Under the pieces are notes generated by a model that saw only the letters and a program-made list of their open reading frames with translations, was not told the origin of the DNA and made no database searches. From Pseudoalteromonas luteoviolacea H33-S (GTDB taxonomy: Bacteria > Pseudomonadota > Gammaproteobacteria > Enterobacterales > Alteromonadaceae): a DNA stretch of 64,000 nucleotides. The stretch's first letter is position 1. Every line of letters begins with the position of its first letter. Positions 36,097-46,027 of this stretch are shown one piece after another. Location of the stretch: contig NZ_AUXY01000035.1 of assembly GCF_001625695.1 (NCBI RefSeq), forward strand, positions 1 to 64,000. The letters run 5' to 3'. The position numbers and the translations under genes were made by a program.

Positions 36097-36975
36097 TTAC
36101 TTACTGTCCTTTTGCTTCATGTAGTCAAAAAACTCACTATCAGGCGAAAGTACCATCACATCGCTCTTGCTTGTGAAAGTTTTCTTATATGCCTCTAATG
36201 AGCGGATAAAACCGAAAAACTCAGGGTCCTTGTTGTAAGCTTGCGCATAGATGTTTGCAGCTTCAGCATCCCCTTCACCTCGTACAGTACGCGCATTACG
36301 CTCAGCATCTGCCAACATAACCGTTACGCGTCTATCAACCTCTGCACGAATTGTTTCCGCTTTCTCTTGACCTTCAGAGCGGTGCTCTTTTGCAACAGCA
36401 GTACGCTCAGCACGCATACGCTGGAAGATAGAATTACTTACTTCATTAGGTAAGTTAATCTGCTTCACACGTACATCCAGTACTTCAATACCAAGCTCTT
36501 GTGCACTCTCAGATGCTTGAACAAGCGCTTCTGCCATCAGCTCACTACGTTCACCAGATACAATCTCTTTAATGGTACGAGAACCAAAGTTTGTTCTTAG
36601 ACCGTTGTTCACTTTCTGCTTAAGTAGTGTTTCTGCATATTGCTTATCACCACGCGCACGCAAGTAATAGTTAGAGAAGTCACTTACGCGCCACTTTACA
36701 TAAGAGTCGACGATAAGGTCTTTTTTCTCGCTTGTTACAAAGCGGTCAGGCGCGCCATCGAGCGTTTGAATACGCGCATCTAAGTGACGAACTTGGCTAA
36801 AGAAAGGCACTTTAAGGTGTAAGCCTGGTTCATACACAACCGCGTTATCTGAGCTGTCTTTTTGAACCTTACTGAATAATAATACAATCGCTCTTTGACC
36901 TTCAGTCACGACAAAGACTGAAGAGAACCCTAACAGGGCGAGAAGTATCAAAAAGATAAAACCAAAATTTCTCAT
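36097..36975 (-). CDS. hflC: FtsH protease modulator HflC
   Basis: 292 residues. One N-terminal membrane anchor (FGFIFLILLALLGFSSVFVV) is followed by an SPFH/band 7 domain (VVTEGQRAIVLLF...) and a helical tail. It complexes with HflK around FtsH in the inner membrane. The ATG at 36975 has GGAG 8 nt upstream, inside the end of hflK; the two genes are coupled. The length fits E. coli HflC (about 334) minus a shorter C-terminus. Confidence 0.94.
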   Translation of the reverse strand: MRNFGFIFLILLALLGFSSVFVVTEGQRAIVLLFSKVQKDSSDNAVVYEPGLHLKVPFFSQVRHLDARIQTLDGAPDRFVTSEKKDLIVDSYVKWRVSDFSNYYLRARGDKQYAETLLKQKVNNGLRTNFGSRTIKEIVSGERSELMAEALVQASESAQELGIEVLDVRVKQINLPNEVSNSIFQRMRAERTAVAKEHRSEGQEKAETIRAEVDRRVTVMLADAERNARTVRGEGDAEAANIYAQAYNKDPEFFGFIRSLEAYKKTFTSKSDVMVLSPDSEFFDYMKQKDSK

Positions 36976-36978
36976 CAA

Positions 36979-38142
36979 TTATCTCCCGCTGTTAAAGCGA
37001 TCTTGTGAAAATCTATCACTGCTACTATTCACACTGCTATTTTGAGACTGACCCAGCGTTTGACGTAACTGGTTAATGTCATTTCGACTTGGCAGGGTAA
37101 CAGGTGAAGACGATTGAGACTGCTGCATGATCTTATCAAGTGGCAAGTACATCATGTTATTGCCGCCTTTCACATCAACAATCACCTTAGAACTACGGCC
37201 TAAGATTTCTTCCATCGTTTCGATATACAAACGCTCACGAGTTACTTGCTTTGCTGCTGCATATTCAGGTAGTAGCTTTTCAAAACGAGCTACTTCACCT
37301 TGCGCTTCCAGTATAATACGCTCTTTATAACCTTCAGCCTCTTGAGTCATACGCGTCACTCGACCACGTGCTCTTGGCTCAATCTCTCTTGCATAAGCCT
37401 CTGCTTCTCGGATGAAACGTTGCTCATCTTCTTGTGCAGCAATTGCATCATCAAATGCATCTTTAACTTCTGCAGGTGGGCGAGAGTCTTTAAAGTTAAC
37501 GTCTGTGACAATTAGACCAAGATTATATGGCTCAATAATCTCGTTTAGCTCGTCCCATGTACGTTGACGAACAAGTTCACGACCTGTTGTCAGTACTTGG
37601 TCCATGCGAGAGTGACCTACAACATAACGTAGTGCACTATCTAGCGCTTGTTGTAAACTGTGATCGGCATCTGTAACGCTGAAGCGATACAAAGTCGGGT
37701 CAACTACACGGTACTGAACTTCAAACTCAACACTAACGACGTTTTCATCTTCAGTTAGCATAAAGCCTGATGCTGACAAAGAACGTACAGCCTCGATGTC
37801 AATTGGAATAACACGTTCAATGAAGGTCATTTTCCAACGTAAACCTGGCTCAGCGATGCGGTCAAATTGACCGAACTGAAGTACGATGCCTCGTTCGGCT
37901 TCTTTCACGGTGTAGATACCGCTTAGTGCCCATACAATTAAAGCAATGATGAAGATGAAGGTGATCCCTGCACCACCAATGCCGTTTTTATTATTTCCTG
38001 GCTTACCGCCAAATATTCCGCCGAATTTGTTGTTAAACTTGCGGAATACCTCGTCCAGATCTGGTGGCCCTTGATCTCTCCCACCGCGATTTTTCCACGG
38101 GTCGTTATCATTGCCATTATTACCCGGTTCGTTCCAGGCCAT
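36979..38142 (-). CDS. hflK: FtsH protease modulator HflK
   Basis: 387 residues. A glycine/proline-rich cytosolic N-terminus (NNGNDNDPWKNRGGRDQGPP) is followed by a helix (GITFIFIIALIVWALSGIY) and an SPFH domain (TVKEAERGIVLQFGQF). The C-terminal tail is Ser/Gln rich, of low complexity and typical of HflK. It is first in the hflK-hflC pair, 97 bp after hflX. Confidence 0.95.
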   Translation of the reverse strand: MAWNEPGNNGNDNDPWKNRGGRDQGPPDLDEVFRKFNNKFGGIFGGKPGNNKNGIGGAGITFIFIIALIVWALSGIYTVKEAERGIVLQFGQFDRIAEPGLRWKMTFIERVIPIDIEAVRSLSASGFMLTEDENVVSVEFEVQYRVVDPTLYRFSVTDADHSLQQALDSALRYVVGHSRMDQVLTTGRELVRQRTWDELNEIIEPYNLGLIVTDVNFKDSRPPAEVKDAFDDAIAAQEDEQRFIREAEAYAREIEPRARGRVTRMTQEAEGYKERIILEAQGEVARFEKLLPEYAAAKQVTRERLYIETMEEILGRSSKVIVDVKGGNNMMYLPLDKIMQQSQSSSPVTLPSRNDINQLRQTLGQSQNSSVNSSSDRFSQDRFNSGR

Positions 38143-38239
38143 AGCTATACTCCATTGTTATAAAATGAATTAAATTAAATCTAACAAAATTTGCCGCATT
38201 CTTATAGCGAATTAGGCTGAATTAGTAATTTTTTCAACT

Positions 38240-39523
38240 TTAAGCAATAAACTGCTCTATTTCCGGCCCTTGCTCTTTTTTCAACCGCTCCCAATCAGCT
38301 TGAGGCAGTCTCACATTAAGCAGCCAGTTACCTAACTCGTCATAACTCTCATCACAAACCGCATTCAGATTGAATAGTGCCCCGCGTAATTTCCCAAAAG
38401 CAGGAGGGACAACAAGCTGATTGCAAAACATCTTTTTTGCAAGCAATTCAGAGATTGCCTGTGACAGTAACTCAATACCTGTATTAGCTTGCGCTGATAG
38501 CCACACTCTAATTGGTACGCCATTTTCATCTCTATCGATCTTTGGTTGGATCTCTTCCACTAAATCTATTTTGTTATAGACCAATAGCTGAGGGATCTCA
38601 TCGGCTTCAATTTCTTCTAAAACCGATTGTACCTGTTCAATGTTCTCTTTTCTTCTTTGGTCAGCAACATCAACAACATGGAGTTGTAAATCTGCTTCAC
38701 GCGTCTCTGTTAATGTTGCTTTAAACGCTGCAACGAGATCGTGAGGTAGATGTCTAATAAAACCAACAGTATCAGCTAAAATTACTGGCCCAACATCCTC
38801 TATGTCTAGCTTACGCAGCGTAGGGTCAAGCGTCGCAAATAGCTGGTCAGCAGCGTATACGTCAGAGTTAGTAATTCGATTGAACAGCGTGGACTTGCCT
38901 GCATTCGTATAGCCAACCAGTGATACGGTCGGAATTTCATTTCGGCTTCTTGCTCTGCGCCCCTGCTCTCGAACCACGGCTACTTTATCAAGCCTTTTTC
39001 GAATACTCTTAATACGTTCTCTAAGTAGTCGACGGTCCGTTTCTAACTGTGTTTCACCAGGGCCTCGTAAGCCAATGCCACCCTTTTGCCTCTCTAAGTG
39101 CGTCCACCCTCTGATCAGGCGTGTTGAAATATGCCTTAGCTGAGCTAACTCAACCTGCAACTTACCCTCGTGTGTTCGCGCACGCTGTGCGAAAATATCT
39201 AGGATAAGAGTCGTTCTATCAAGCACACGACAGCGACAAACATGTTCTAAATTTCGCTCTTGAGAAGGACTGAGTTGGTGATTAAATATAATGACGTCTG
39301 CTTTATAAGTTCTGACAATCTCGGCAATTTCTTCTGCTTTACCCGTGCCTACAAATAGCTTGGGATGCGGTGCTTGACGGCTGCCTTGCACAACCGCCAC
39401 GCTACTAACACCAGCAGAAGATACTAGCATTTCCAATTCTTGCAGATCTTCTCGATCTCCTTCGTTAGGAAACTCTATGTGCACTAAGACTGCCTGTTCG
39501 CCGGCTTCATAACGGTCAAACAA
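38240..39523 (-). CDS. hflX: Ribosome-associated GTPase HflX
   Basis: 427 residues. The HflX N-terminal domain has the signature QERNLEHVCRCRVLDRTTLIL. The Gly-rich linker GGIGLRGPGETQLETDRRL precedes the G domain with G1 GYTNAGKST, G3 DTVGFI and G4 YNKIDL. It splits stalled 70S ribosomes under stress. It lies 21 bp after hfq, as in other gammaproteobacteria. Confidence 0.95.
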   Translation of the reverse strand: MFDRYEAGEQAVLVHIEFPNEGDREDLQELEMLVSSAGVSSVAVVQGSRQAPHPKLFVGTGKAEEIAEIVRTYKADVIIFNHQLSPSQERNLEHVCRCRVLDRTTLILDIFAQRARTHEGKLQVELAQLRHISTRLIRGWTHLERQKGGIGLRGPGETQLETDRRLLRERIKSIRKRLDKVAVVREQGRRARSRNEIPTVSLVGYTNAGKSTLFNRITNSDVYAADQLFATLDPTLRKLDIEDVGPVILADTVGFIRHLPHDLVAAFKATLTETREADLQLHVVDVADQRRKENIEQVQSVLEEIEADEIPQLLVYNKIDLVEEIQPKIDRDENGVPIRVWLSAQANTGIELLSQAISELLAKKMFCNQLVVPPAFGKLRGALFNLNAVCDESYDELGNWLLNVRLPQADWERLKKEQGPEIEQFIA

Positions 39524-39544
39524 GCAATATGCTCCTAATATCTA

Positions 39545-39808
39545 TTAAAAATTTCCATCTTCGTTTTGTTCTGCGCCTTCATTTCCTTGTGTATTCTGGA
39601 AATTGACAGCTCTAGCAGGAACAACCGTTGAGATAGCATGTTTGTAAACCATTTGGTTTACGGTATTTTCAAGTAAAATCACAAATTGGTCAAAAGACTG
39701 GATTTTGCCTTGTAATTTGATGCCGTTAACTAAAAAAATTGAAACTGGAATGCGCTCACGACGCAAGACATTCAAAAACGGGTCTTGTAACGATTGGCCT
39801 TTTGCCAT
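39545..39808 (-). CDS. hfq: RNA chaperone Hfq
   Basis: 87 residues with Sm1 and Sm2 motifs. The start [26 protein letters not shown] and Sm2 [10 protein letters not shown] are diagnostic. The hexamer pairs small RNAs with messages. The short acidic tail ([11 protein letters not shown]) is variable in the family. It is in the cluster miaA-hfq-hflX. Confidence 0.97.
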   Translation of the reverse strand: MAKGQSLQDPFLNVLRRERIPVSIFLVNGIKLQGKIQSFDQFVILLENTVNQMVYKHAISTVVPARAVNFQNTQGNEGAEQNEDGNF

Positions 39809-39885
39809 TTTCTTATCCTTCGTTCTAGGTGTTATTATGTTGAGTTAGTTGAATAAATTAAAACAAATTATTGGTTCAACTACTA

Positions 39886-40803
39886 TTAGCTTAGCGAACT
39901 TAAAATTCGTTGCAAGTTTTCTTGCTCTCCGGTCTCTAGCCAAGTTACATTTGGCCAACTACGAAGCCAGGTCAACTGTCGCTTTGCAAGTTGTCTGGTA
40001 GCGGCTATACCTCTGAAAACCATTTCATCGTAATCGCATTCACCGCTTAAATGTTCCCACATTTGCCGATATCCAACACAACGTATAGAAGGCAAATCTG
40101 GATGCAAATCATCTCGATTATATAGGGTCAAAACTTCGTTTTTAAACCCTTGATCAAGCATTATTTTAAATCTTTCCTCAATTCGCTCATGCAATATTTT
40201 ACGATCATTTGGTGCAATGGCAAACTGATAAAAAGTATAAGGCAGCTCAGGTTGTTTTTGCTTTTGCAATAACGACATGGGCTTGCCTGTTATACGGTAC
40301 ACTTCAAGCGCACGATTAATTCGCTGCGAATCATTTTCAGAAATTTTCGCAGCAGCTTCTGGGTCTATTTGCGCAAGCTCCTCGTGCAAAGCTGGCCAGC
40401 CCTTTTCTGACGCTTCTTGCTCAAGCTTTGCTCGAACAACTTCAGATGCCTCAGGTAAAGGAGATAGTCCTTCTATGAGTCCTTTGAAATACATCATGGT
40501 GCCTCCGACCAAAACGGGCACCTTGCCTTGTGCATGAAGTTTATCTATCAGCGCAATCGCATCGCGGCGGAAGTCTGCAACTGAATAACTCTCTCGAGGG
40601 TCAATCAAATCTATCAAGTGATGAGGTGCTTGAGCGAGCTCGTCTGCGTCAGGCTTCGCGGTACCAACATCCATACCCTTGTATACTAGCGCAGAGTCAA
40701 CACTGATAATCTCAGTATCTAAATGCTTACATAGCTCAATGGCCAGTGCAGTTTTTCCTGCTGCGGTTGGTCCCATCAGCGTAATAACGGGTTTATTCTG
40801 CAA
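39886..40803 (-). CDS. miaA: tRNA dimethylallyltransferase MiaA
   Basis: 305 residues. A P-loop [11 protein letters not shown] opens the protein, [18 protein letters not shown] follows, and the tRNA-binding tail has [13 protein letters not shown]. It adds a dimethylallyl group to A37 of tRNAs reading U-starting codons. It begins 1 bp after the mutL stop, so the two are coupled. Confidence 0.96.
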   Translation of the reverse strand: MQNKPVITLMGPTAAGKTALAIELCKHLDTEIISVDSALVYKGMDVGTAKPDADELAQAPHHLIDLIDPRESYSVADFRRDAIALIDKLHAQGKVPVLVGGTMMYFKGLIEGLSPLPEASEVVRAKLEQEASEKGWPALHEELAQIDPEAAAKISENDSQRINRALEVYRITGKPMSLLQKQKQPELPYTFYQFAIAPNDRKILHERIEERFKIMLDQGFKNEVLTLYNRDDLHPDLPSIRCVGYRQMWEHLSGECDYDEMVFRGIAATRQLAKRQLTWLRSWPNVTWLETGEQENLQRILSSLS

Positions 40804-40804
40804 A

Positions 40805-42727
40805 CTAATACCCTTTTGGTAATAAATCTAAAATATATTTTGGCTCTATTTTAACGGCTTTTGCCATAATTGCTGCTCTGCTTTTTGGTTTTTTTAGCAT
40901 TTTTTCACGTACTTTCAGAAAATGCTGCGATGCAAAATAACCTTGTGGTGTATTTTTAAACAGCCATTCAACCCAAAAGTCTAAATTATCTAACGCGCTC
41001 TGATGCTCAACACATGTTTCAACAAGCAGGGAAATACATTGGCCGACATCCAAGCTATATAAGCTCACAGGTAACTTTTTCACCATCACATGCGTGCCTT
41101 GAAAGCTCAGATCAAAGCCTAATAACGTCAACCAAGAGTTCACTTTTTCGAAGCTTTGCGCTTCTTGCTTATCTTGACTCACTCTCACGGGCAACAGCAA
41201 AGCTTTACCTAATAATGTGCCATCCGTTTCAATTTGCTCCAACCATAACGACAAGAGCCCTTCACGAGTATGACCAACCAATAGCGTGTTTTCATCTTGT
41301 AGTAACACAGCCCCTTCCGGTAATGCCATCCAGTGCGTCTGTGTAATGATCTGTTCTGTATCGCCTTTTGAGGCTTGAGTATTGTAAGTCGACTCTACGT
41401 TCTTAACAGGACGATTGTCAGCCTCAGTTGTGAAAGCTTGATAAAGCTGATTTACATTAACTTGTTTCGTCTGACCAGAAGATGAACCCAAATCACTGCG
41501 CGGCGCATGATAATTTGAACGACTAGTGCCGTTCATTTGCCGCCCACTGCTCTCAAAGTTAGCCACACTTGAGCTTGGCATTGAAATATTAGGAATAGGT
41601 GTTGCTGATGTTTCTTGTTGCAGCGGTGTCCGGTAGGATTGATGTTGCTCTTCTTGATGCGTTGCAATGTTTGGCTCATTGAGCGCAAGACTGGGCTCAG
41701 GTGCTACATCGTCATCGATATGGGTATAAGGCAAGGCTGAAGATCTGGGTTCTACAACTTGCTTTACAGCTTGAACAATAAAATCATGTACTAACCGAGC
41801 TTGGTGGAATCTCACCTCATGTTTGGCTGGATGAACATTCACGTCAACCTGTCTTGGGTCTAATTCGAGATAAATGACAAAACCAGGTGTCTCGGGACTG
41901 CCCGTCGCCTCTTCAAAAGCTTGTCTGATCGCGTGCAGAATCAGCTTATCTCGCATCATGCGACCATTCACATACGTGTATTGTGGCTGCGTATTACTAC
42001 CAAGGGGCAATACCCACCCATATAGCTCTAACCCTTCATAACCGGATTCAATAAAGCTCGCTTCACGCTGAAATACTCTCCCAGCAACTTGCGCGACCCT
42101 TTCGATACTTCGCGGATCTTGTTTCGCCCGATATTGACGCACCACCTTTTGGTTATGTGTTAGCGTAATCGCCACGTCAAAACGGCTCAACGCGATTCTT
42201 TTAACCAATTCATCAATATGGCTAAACTCTGTTTTTTCCGTACGCAGAAACTTCCGACGAGCCGGTGTATTAAAAAATAAATCTTTGACTTCAATAGTGG
42301 TGCCGTTTGGATGCGCTGTCGGTTGAACTTGCACAGCCATATCCCGCCCTTCCGCACACGCTTGCCATGCTGTATCTTGAGATTCAGGTTTAGAGCTCAA
42401 TGTAAGTCTTGATACGGAACTAATCGACGCAAGTGCCTCACCTCTAAAGCCCAAAGAAGCAATCGCTTCAAGATCGTCTAAATTTTTGAGCTTGCTAGTT
42501 GCATGTCGAGATAATGCCAGCGCCAATTCGTCTTTGTAAATTCCAGAGCCATTGTCTCGAATCCGAATGAGCTTATGACCGCCTCGCTCTATTTCAACTT
42601 GGATGCGGGTGGCGCCTGCATCAATGCTATTTTCTACTAGCTCTTTAACTACGGATGCAGGACGCTCAACTACTTCACCTGCTGCAATTTGGTTAGCCAG
42701 CCTCGCTGGTAAAATCTCAATAGCCAT
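40805..42727 (-). CDS. mutL: DNA mismatch repair protein MutL
   Basis: 640 residues. The GHKL ATPase has motifs [27 protein letters not shown] and [12 protein letters not shown], and is followed by a long low-conservation linker (about 340-440, Ser/Gln/Thr-rich) and the dimerisation domain. The metal-binding DQHAxxER motif of endonuclease-type MutL is absent, as in Dam-directed gammaproteobacteria. It links MutS to MutH. Confidence 0.95.
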   Translation of the reverse strand: MAIEILPARLANQIAAGEVVERPASVVKELVENSIDAGATRIQVEIERGGHKLIRIRDNGSGIYKDELALALSRHATSKLKNLDDLEAIASLGFRGEALASISSVSRLTLSSKPESQDTAWQACAEGRDMAVQVQPTAHPNGTTIEVKDLFFNTPARRKFLRTEKTEFSHIDELVKRIALSRFDVAITLTHNQKVVRQYRAKQDPRSIERVAQVAGRVFQREASFIESGYEGLELYGWVLPLGSNTQPQYTYVNGRMMRDKLILHAIRQAFEEATGSPETPGFVIYLELDPRQVDVNVHPAKHEVRFHQARLVHDFIVQAVKQVVEPRSSALPYTHIDDDVAPEPSLALNEPNIATHQEEQHQSYRTPLQQETSATPIPNISMPSSSVANFESSGRQMNGTSRSNYHAPRSDLGSSSGQTKQVNVNQLYQAFTTEADNRPVKNVESTYNTQASKGDTEQIITQTHWMALPEGAVLLQDENTLLVGHTREGLLSLWLEQIETDGTLLGKALLLPVRVSQDKQEAQSFEKVNSWLTLLGFDLSFQGTHVMVKKLPVSLYSLDVGQCISLLVETCVEHQSALDNLDFWVEWLFKNTPQGYFASQHFLKVREKMLKKPKSRAAIMAKAVKIEPKYILDLLPKGY

Positions 42728-42730
42728 GTT

Positions 42731-44071
42731 TTACGCCCTGGGAATAGTCAGCACTTGACCAATATGTAATACGTTATTTTTCAACCGATTAGCACGCTTT
42801 AGTGCTGATACTGTGGTGCCATATCTCGCCGCAACAACGCTCAATGACTCCCCTCGTTTCACTTTATGCTTTAAAGGCTTTTTCTCTTTCAATCGAGCAA
42901 ATAAAGAGTCATCGGGCGGATTCTTCTGATAGTAGCGCTTGATGGCCGTAAATACGGCGTTGGCCAATCGCTGTTGATGATAAGCCGTTTTTAATTGCTT
43001 TTCTTCTTGAGGATTCGAAATAAACCCTGTTTCCACCAAAATAGAAGGGATATCAGGTGATTTTAGCACCCCAAAGTTTGCAGCTTGCGGCCGCTTTTTA
43101 TGTAACTTGGTGACTTTCTGTAACTCGTCCACCACTTTTTCAGCGACCTGAAACCCGGTTGTCATGGAGTGATCCATAGACATATCGAGCAACGTTTTAG
43201 CCAGATACTTTTCATTTGCGGTGTCTTTTATCACCCCAGCAGCACCACCCAATAATTGAGATTGCTTTTCTCTATTCTCAAGCCACTTACCAATTTCTGA
43301 ATTGGCACGACGCAATGACAAGGTCCACACAGAGGCACCTCTTGGACGAGGGCTAGAAAATGCATCCGCATGAATTGAAACAAAGAAGTCTGCACGCTTC
43401 TTTCGCGCTTTCGCTGTGCGTGTATTGAGTTTTAAAAAGTAATCCCCTGAGCGAGTCAATTGCGCCTTCATTCCCGGCTGTTTGTTAATTAACCTTTCCA
43501 GTCGCTTGGCTATTTGTAGCGTAATATGCTTTTCATACGTGCCTGTTGGGCCAATAGAGCCCGGGTCTTGCCCGCCGTGGCCTGCATCAATGGCGATAAT
43601 GATATCTCTATCGCGCTTACTACTTCGTTTTGTACTCGCGGTTTTAGTTACTGGCGGCTTTTTTTGTCCATATAGATCAACAACTAATCTATCAGAACTC
43701 TTACCTGTGGGGGCCAAGGGAAAAATGACGGGCTTTGTTGGGCGACTTAATTCAAATACAACCCGTGTACTACTACGCTTTTTTGGTGAGCTATAACGCA
43801 TCTTTTTAATAATACGGTGCTTCTTTGGGATTGCCGGTAATGTAGGAGGTCGCTTTGTATTCTCAAAGTCAATCACCAGACGCAGTGGCTTTTGCAATAC
43901 AAAGTAGCTGAACTCAGGTTTTTTTGATAAATCAAACACCACCCGTGTACTTTCAGCCGATGGGCTAATTCGCACATTTTTTATGGTGTTTTTTGCAAAT
44001 GCCTGTGCTGCAAACATCAGCAGCACAAACATTGTAACTAAATAGCTATATTTAATGATAACACTACGCAT
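42731..44071 (-). CDS. amiB: N-acetylmuramoyl-L-alanine amidase AmiB
   Basis: 446 residues. A signal peptide (ends AAQAFA) leads to an AMIN domain, an Amidase_3 catalytic domain with IAIDAGHGGQDPGSIGPTGTYEKHITL (zinc His/Glu) and ILVETGFISNPQEE, and a C-terminal LysM (VKRGESLSVVAARYGTTVSALKRAN). It cuts septal peptidoglycan for cell separation. The ATG at 44071 overlaps the end of tsaE by 8 bp; an in-frame TTG at 44080 is rejected. Confidence 0.93.
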   Translation of the reverse strand: MRSVIIKYSYLVTMFVLLMFAAQAFAKNTIKNVRISPSAESTRVVFDLSKKPEFSYFVLQKPLRLVIDFENTKRPPTLPAIPKKHRIIKKMRYSSPKKRSSTRVVFELSRPTKPVIFPLAPTGKSSDRLVVDLYGQKKPPVTKTASTKRSSKRDRDIIIAIDAGHGGQDPGSIGPTGTYEKHITLQIAKRLERLINKQPGMKAQLTRSGDYFLKLNTRTAKARKKRADFFVSIHADAFSSPRPRGASVWTLSLRRANSEIGKWLENREKQSQLLGGAAGVIKDTANEKYLAKTLLDMSMDHSMTTGFQVAEKVVDELQKVTKLHKKRPQAANFGVLKSPDIPSILVETGFISNPQEEKQLKTAYHQQRLANAVFTAIKRYYQKNPPDDSLFARLKEKKPLKHKVKRGESLSVVAARYGTTVSALKRANRLKNNVLHIGQVLTIPRA

Positions 44072-44540
44072 AACTACCAATAGTCAGTAATACCTGCAGC
44101 CCACGTTCATTATGCGCTTTTAAAGTCACCTTTCTCGCATCACCATCATAAGCAAGATAAATATCAATATCTGGCTCAGGAATAAAACCTTGACCTTTTT
44201 CTGGCCACTCAACAATACATACCGCATCAGCAGCAAAGTAATCACGGATCCCCATGAACTCAAGTTCCTCAGGGTCGCCTAAGCGGTATAAATCAAAATG
44301 ATAAACTGACTTTTCAGGCAATTCGTAGGGCTCTACGAGTGTATAGGTTGGACTTTTTACATTGCCCGTATGCCCAAGCCCCTGCACAATTCCTCGAGTC
44401 GTGGTTGTTTTACCAGCACCTAAATCACCATGCATATAAAACACTGCACCTTCAACAATTGAAGATGCAAGCTTTTTACCTAACTCGACAGTCGCTTCTT
44501 CATTGGCCAAAGAAAGCGTTAAAGTACTGTTTTGGCTCAT
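44064..44540 (-). CDS. tsaE: tRNA t6A synthesis ATPase TsaE
   Basis: 158 residues with the P-loop GDLGAGKTTTTRGIVQGLG and the LVEPYELPEKSVYHFDLYRL segment of the family. It drives TsaC/B/D-dependent threonylcarbamoylation of A37. The ATG overlaps the nnr stop by 4 bp. Confidence 0.95.
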   Translation of the reverse strand: MSQNSTLTLSLANEEATVELGKKLASSIVEGAVFYMHGDLGAGKTTTTRGIVQGLGHTGNVKSPTYTLVEPYELPEKSVYHFDLYRLGDPEELEFMGIRDYFAADAVCIVEWPEKGQGFIPEPDIDIYLAYDGDARKVTLKAHNERGLQVLLTIGSYA

Positions 44541-46024
44541 CCCATAATACCTCTAATATGGACAAATAAATCACTTGCTAACGTACCGAGCTGCCCATCT
44601 CGAGCTGCCTGCTCAGCTGCAAGGCCATGAATATACACACCAAGCGTCGCCGCTTCAAATCGGCTTAAGCCCTGTGCTAATAAACCAGCGATTATACCAG
44701 ATAATACATCTCCCATCCCAGCACTAGCCATAGCTGAGCATCCTGAGCGGTTAATATTTATTCTCTTTCCATCAACGATTAAACTTCCCGGACCTTTTAA
44801 AACGATACAAGCCGCATACTCTGCACTAAGTTGCTCAGCCATCTCGAACCGTTTAGAAGTATTAAAGGTTGAATTTCCCAACAGGCGTTTTGCTTCACCA
44901 AAGTGAGGCGTTAATATTGCGCGATGCCATGGCAGATGGGACTGAGCAAGTAAGTTGAGTCCATCCGCATCACAGACAACTAACCCTTGATATTTTTTAA
45001 CCGCAGCATACATTTTTTTCGCCCATGCATCTTGACCAAGCCCTGGGCCAATTACTACGACATCTGCTTTATTAAGTAGGGCTTCTAATTCCGCTGCGAC
45101 TGCAACACCATGCACCATTAACTCATAGCGGCCATGTAAAACAGCAGATTGATTTTCAGGGTGCGTCGCCACACTTACCAACCCAGCCCCTGTTCTTAAG
45201 CAAGCTTCTGCCGCTAGTCGAATAGCCCCTGCCATGCCTTTTCCGCCACCCACAAGTAATACATGGCCACATTGGTTTTTATAACTGTCAGCCGCTCGAA
45301 CAGGACGTAAAGAGCGTAAGTATTTGCCACCAGGGTAACAACAATTAGTATGAGATAGTTCAGCAAATGCATCCGCAATGCCTAAGTCAGCTAACAATAA
45401 CTCACCACACAGGTTCGGTGCATTGCCAGTCAACATGCCTTGCTTGAGCGCAATAAATGTCAACGTTGTATCTGCTTGAAAGCTATCTGGTGATACCTCT
45501 GCCGTTGTGCCATTCACCCCGCTTGGGATGTCAACCGCTAACTTCCAAGCTTTACTAGATTTAAAGTAGTTGAATGCTTCTTTAACCGGTTCAGGTAAAG
45601 CTCCTCGAAATCCAGTGCCAAATACCGCATCAACAATGGCATCATAGCTGTGATCAATGCACGAACGCAGCGACACCACACGACCACCACTGCGACAAAA
45701 CAGCTGATAAGCTTCTGCGGCGTCTCCTTTGAGCAAAGACGGTTCAAATAGCGCACACACTGTGACATGAATTTGCGCATGTAAACATCGCTTTGCAAGC
45801 ATAAAACCGTCACCGGCATTATTGCCCTTGCCTGTAAAAATTAAAATATTTTTGACGGCCCTATTGCGTACTAATTCAAATAACGCGTGACCCGCTCGCT
45901 GCATCAATTCGCTTAATGTCGTACCAGAGTTGAGCGCTGCCTGTTCCTCATGCAGCTTTACTTCTTGGGCGCAATAAGCAATTTGTGGTAAATTATGAGT
46001 GTATTGACCTTGCAAAATAGACAT
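44537..46024 (-). CDS. nnr: Bifunctional NAD(P)HX epimerase/dehydratase Nnr
   Basis: 495 residues. The N-terminal YjeF_N epimerase (FTGKGNNAGDGFMLAKRC) is joined to the C-terminal ADP-dependent dehydratase (VGGGKGMAGAIRLAAEACLRTGAGLVS; SAMASAGMGDVLSGIIAGLL). It repairs hydrated NADH and NADPH. Its 5' end overlaps that of the longest divergent queG frame, so the start is not certain; this ATG has only a GGA close by. Confidence 0.93.
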   Translation of the reverse strand: MSILQGQYTHNLPQIAYCAQEVKLHEEQAALNSGTTLSELMQRAGHALFELVRNRAVKNILIFTGKGNNAGDGFMLAKRCLHAQIHVTVCALFEPSLLKGDAAEAYQLFCRSGGRVVSLRSCIDHSYDAIVDAVFGTGFRGALPEPVKEAFNYFKSSKAWKLAVDIPSGVNGTTAEVSPDSFQADTTLTFIALKQGMLTGNAPNLCGELLLADLGIADAFAELSHTNCCYPGGKYLRSLRPVRAADSYKNQCGHVLLVGGGKGMAGAIRLAAEACLRTGAGLVSVATHPENQSAVLHGRYELMVHGVAVAAELEALLNKADVVVIGPGLGQDAWAKKMYAAVKKYQGLVVCDADGLNLLAQSHLPWHRAILTPHFGEAKRLLGNSTFNTSKRFEMAEQLSAEYAACIVLKGPGSLIVDGKRININRSGCSAMASAGMGDVLSGIIAGLLAQGLSRFEAATLGVYIHGLAAEQAARDGQLGTLASDLFVHIRGIMG

Positions 46025-46027
46025 TCC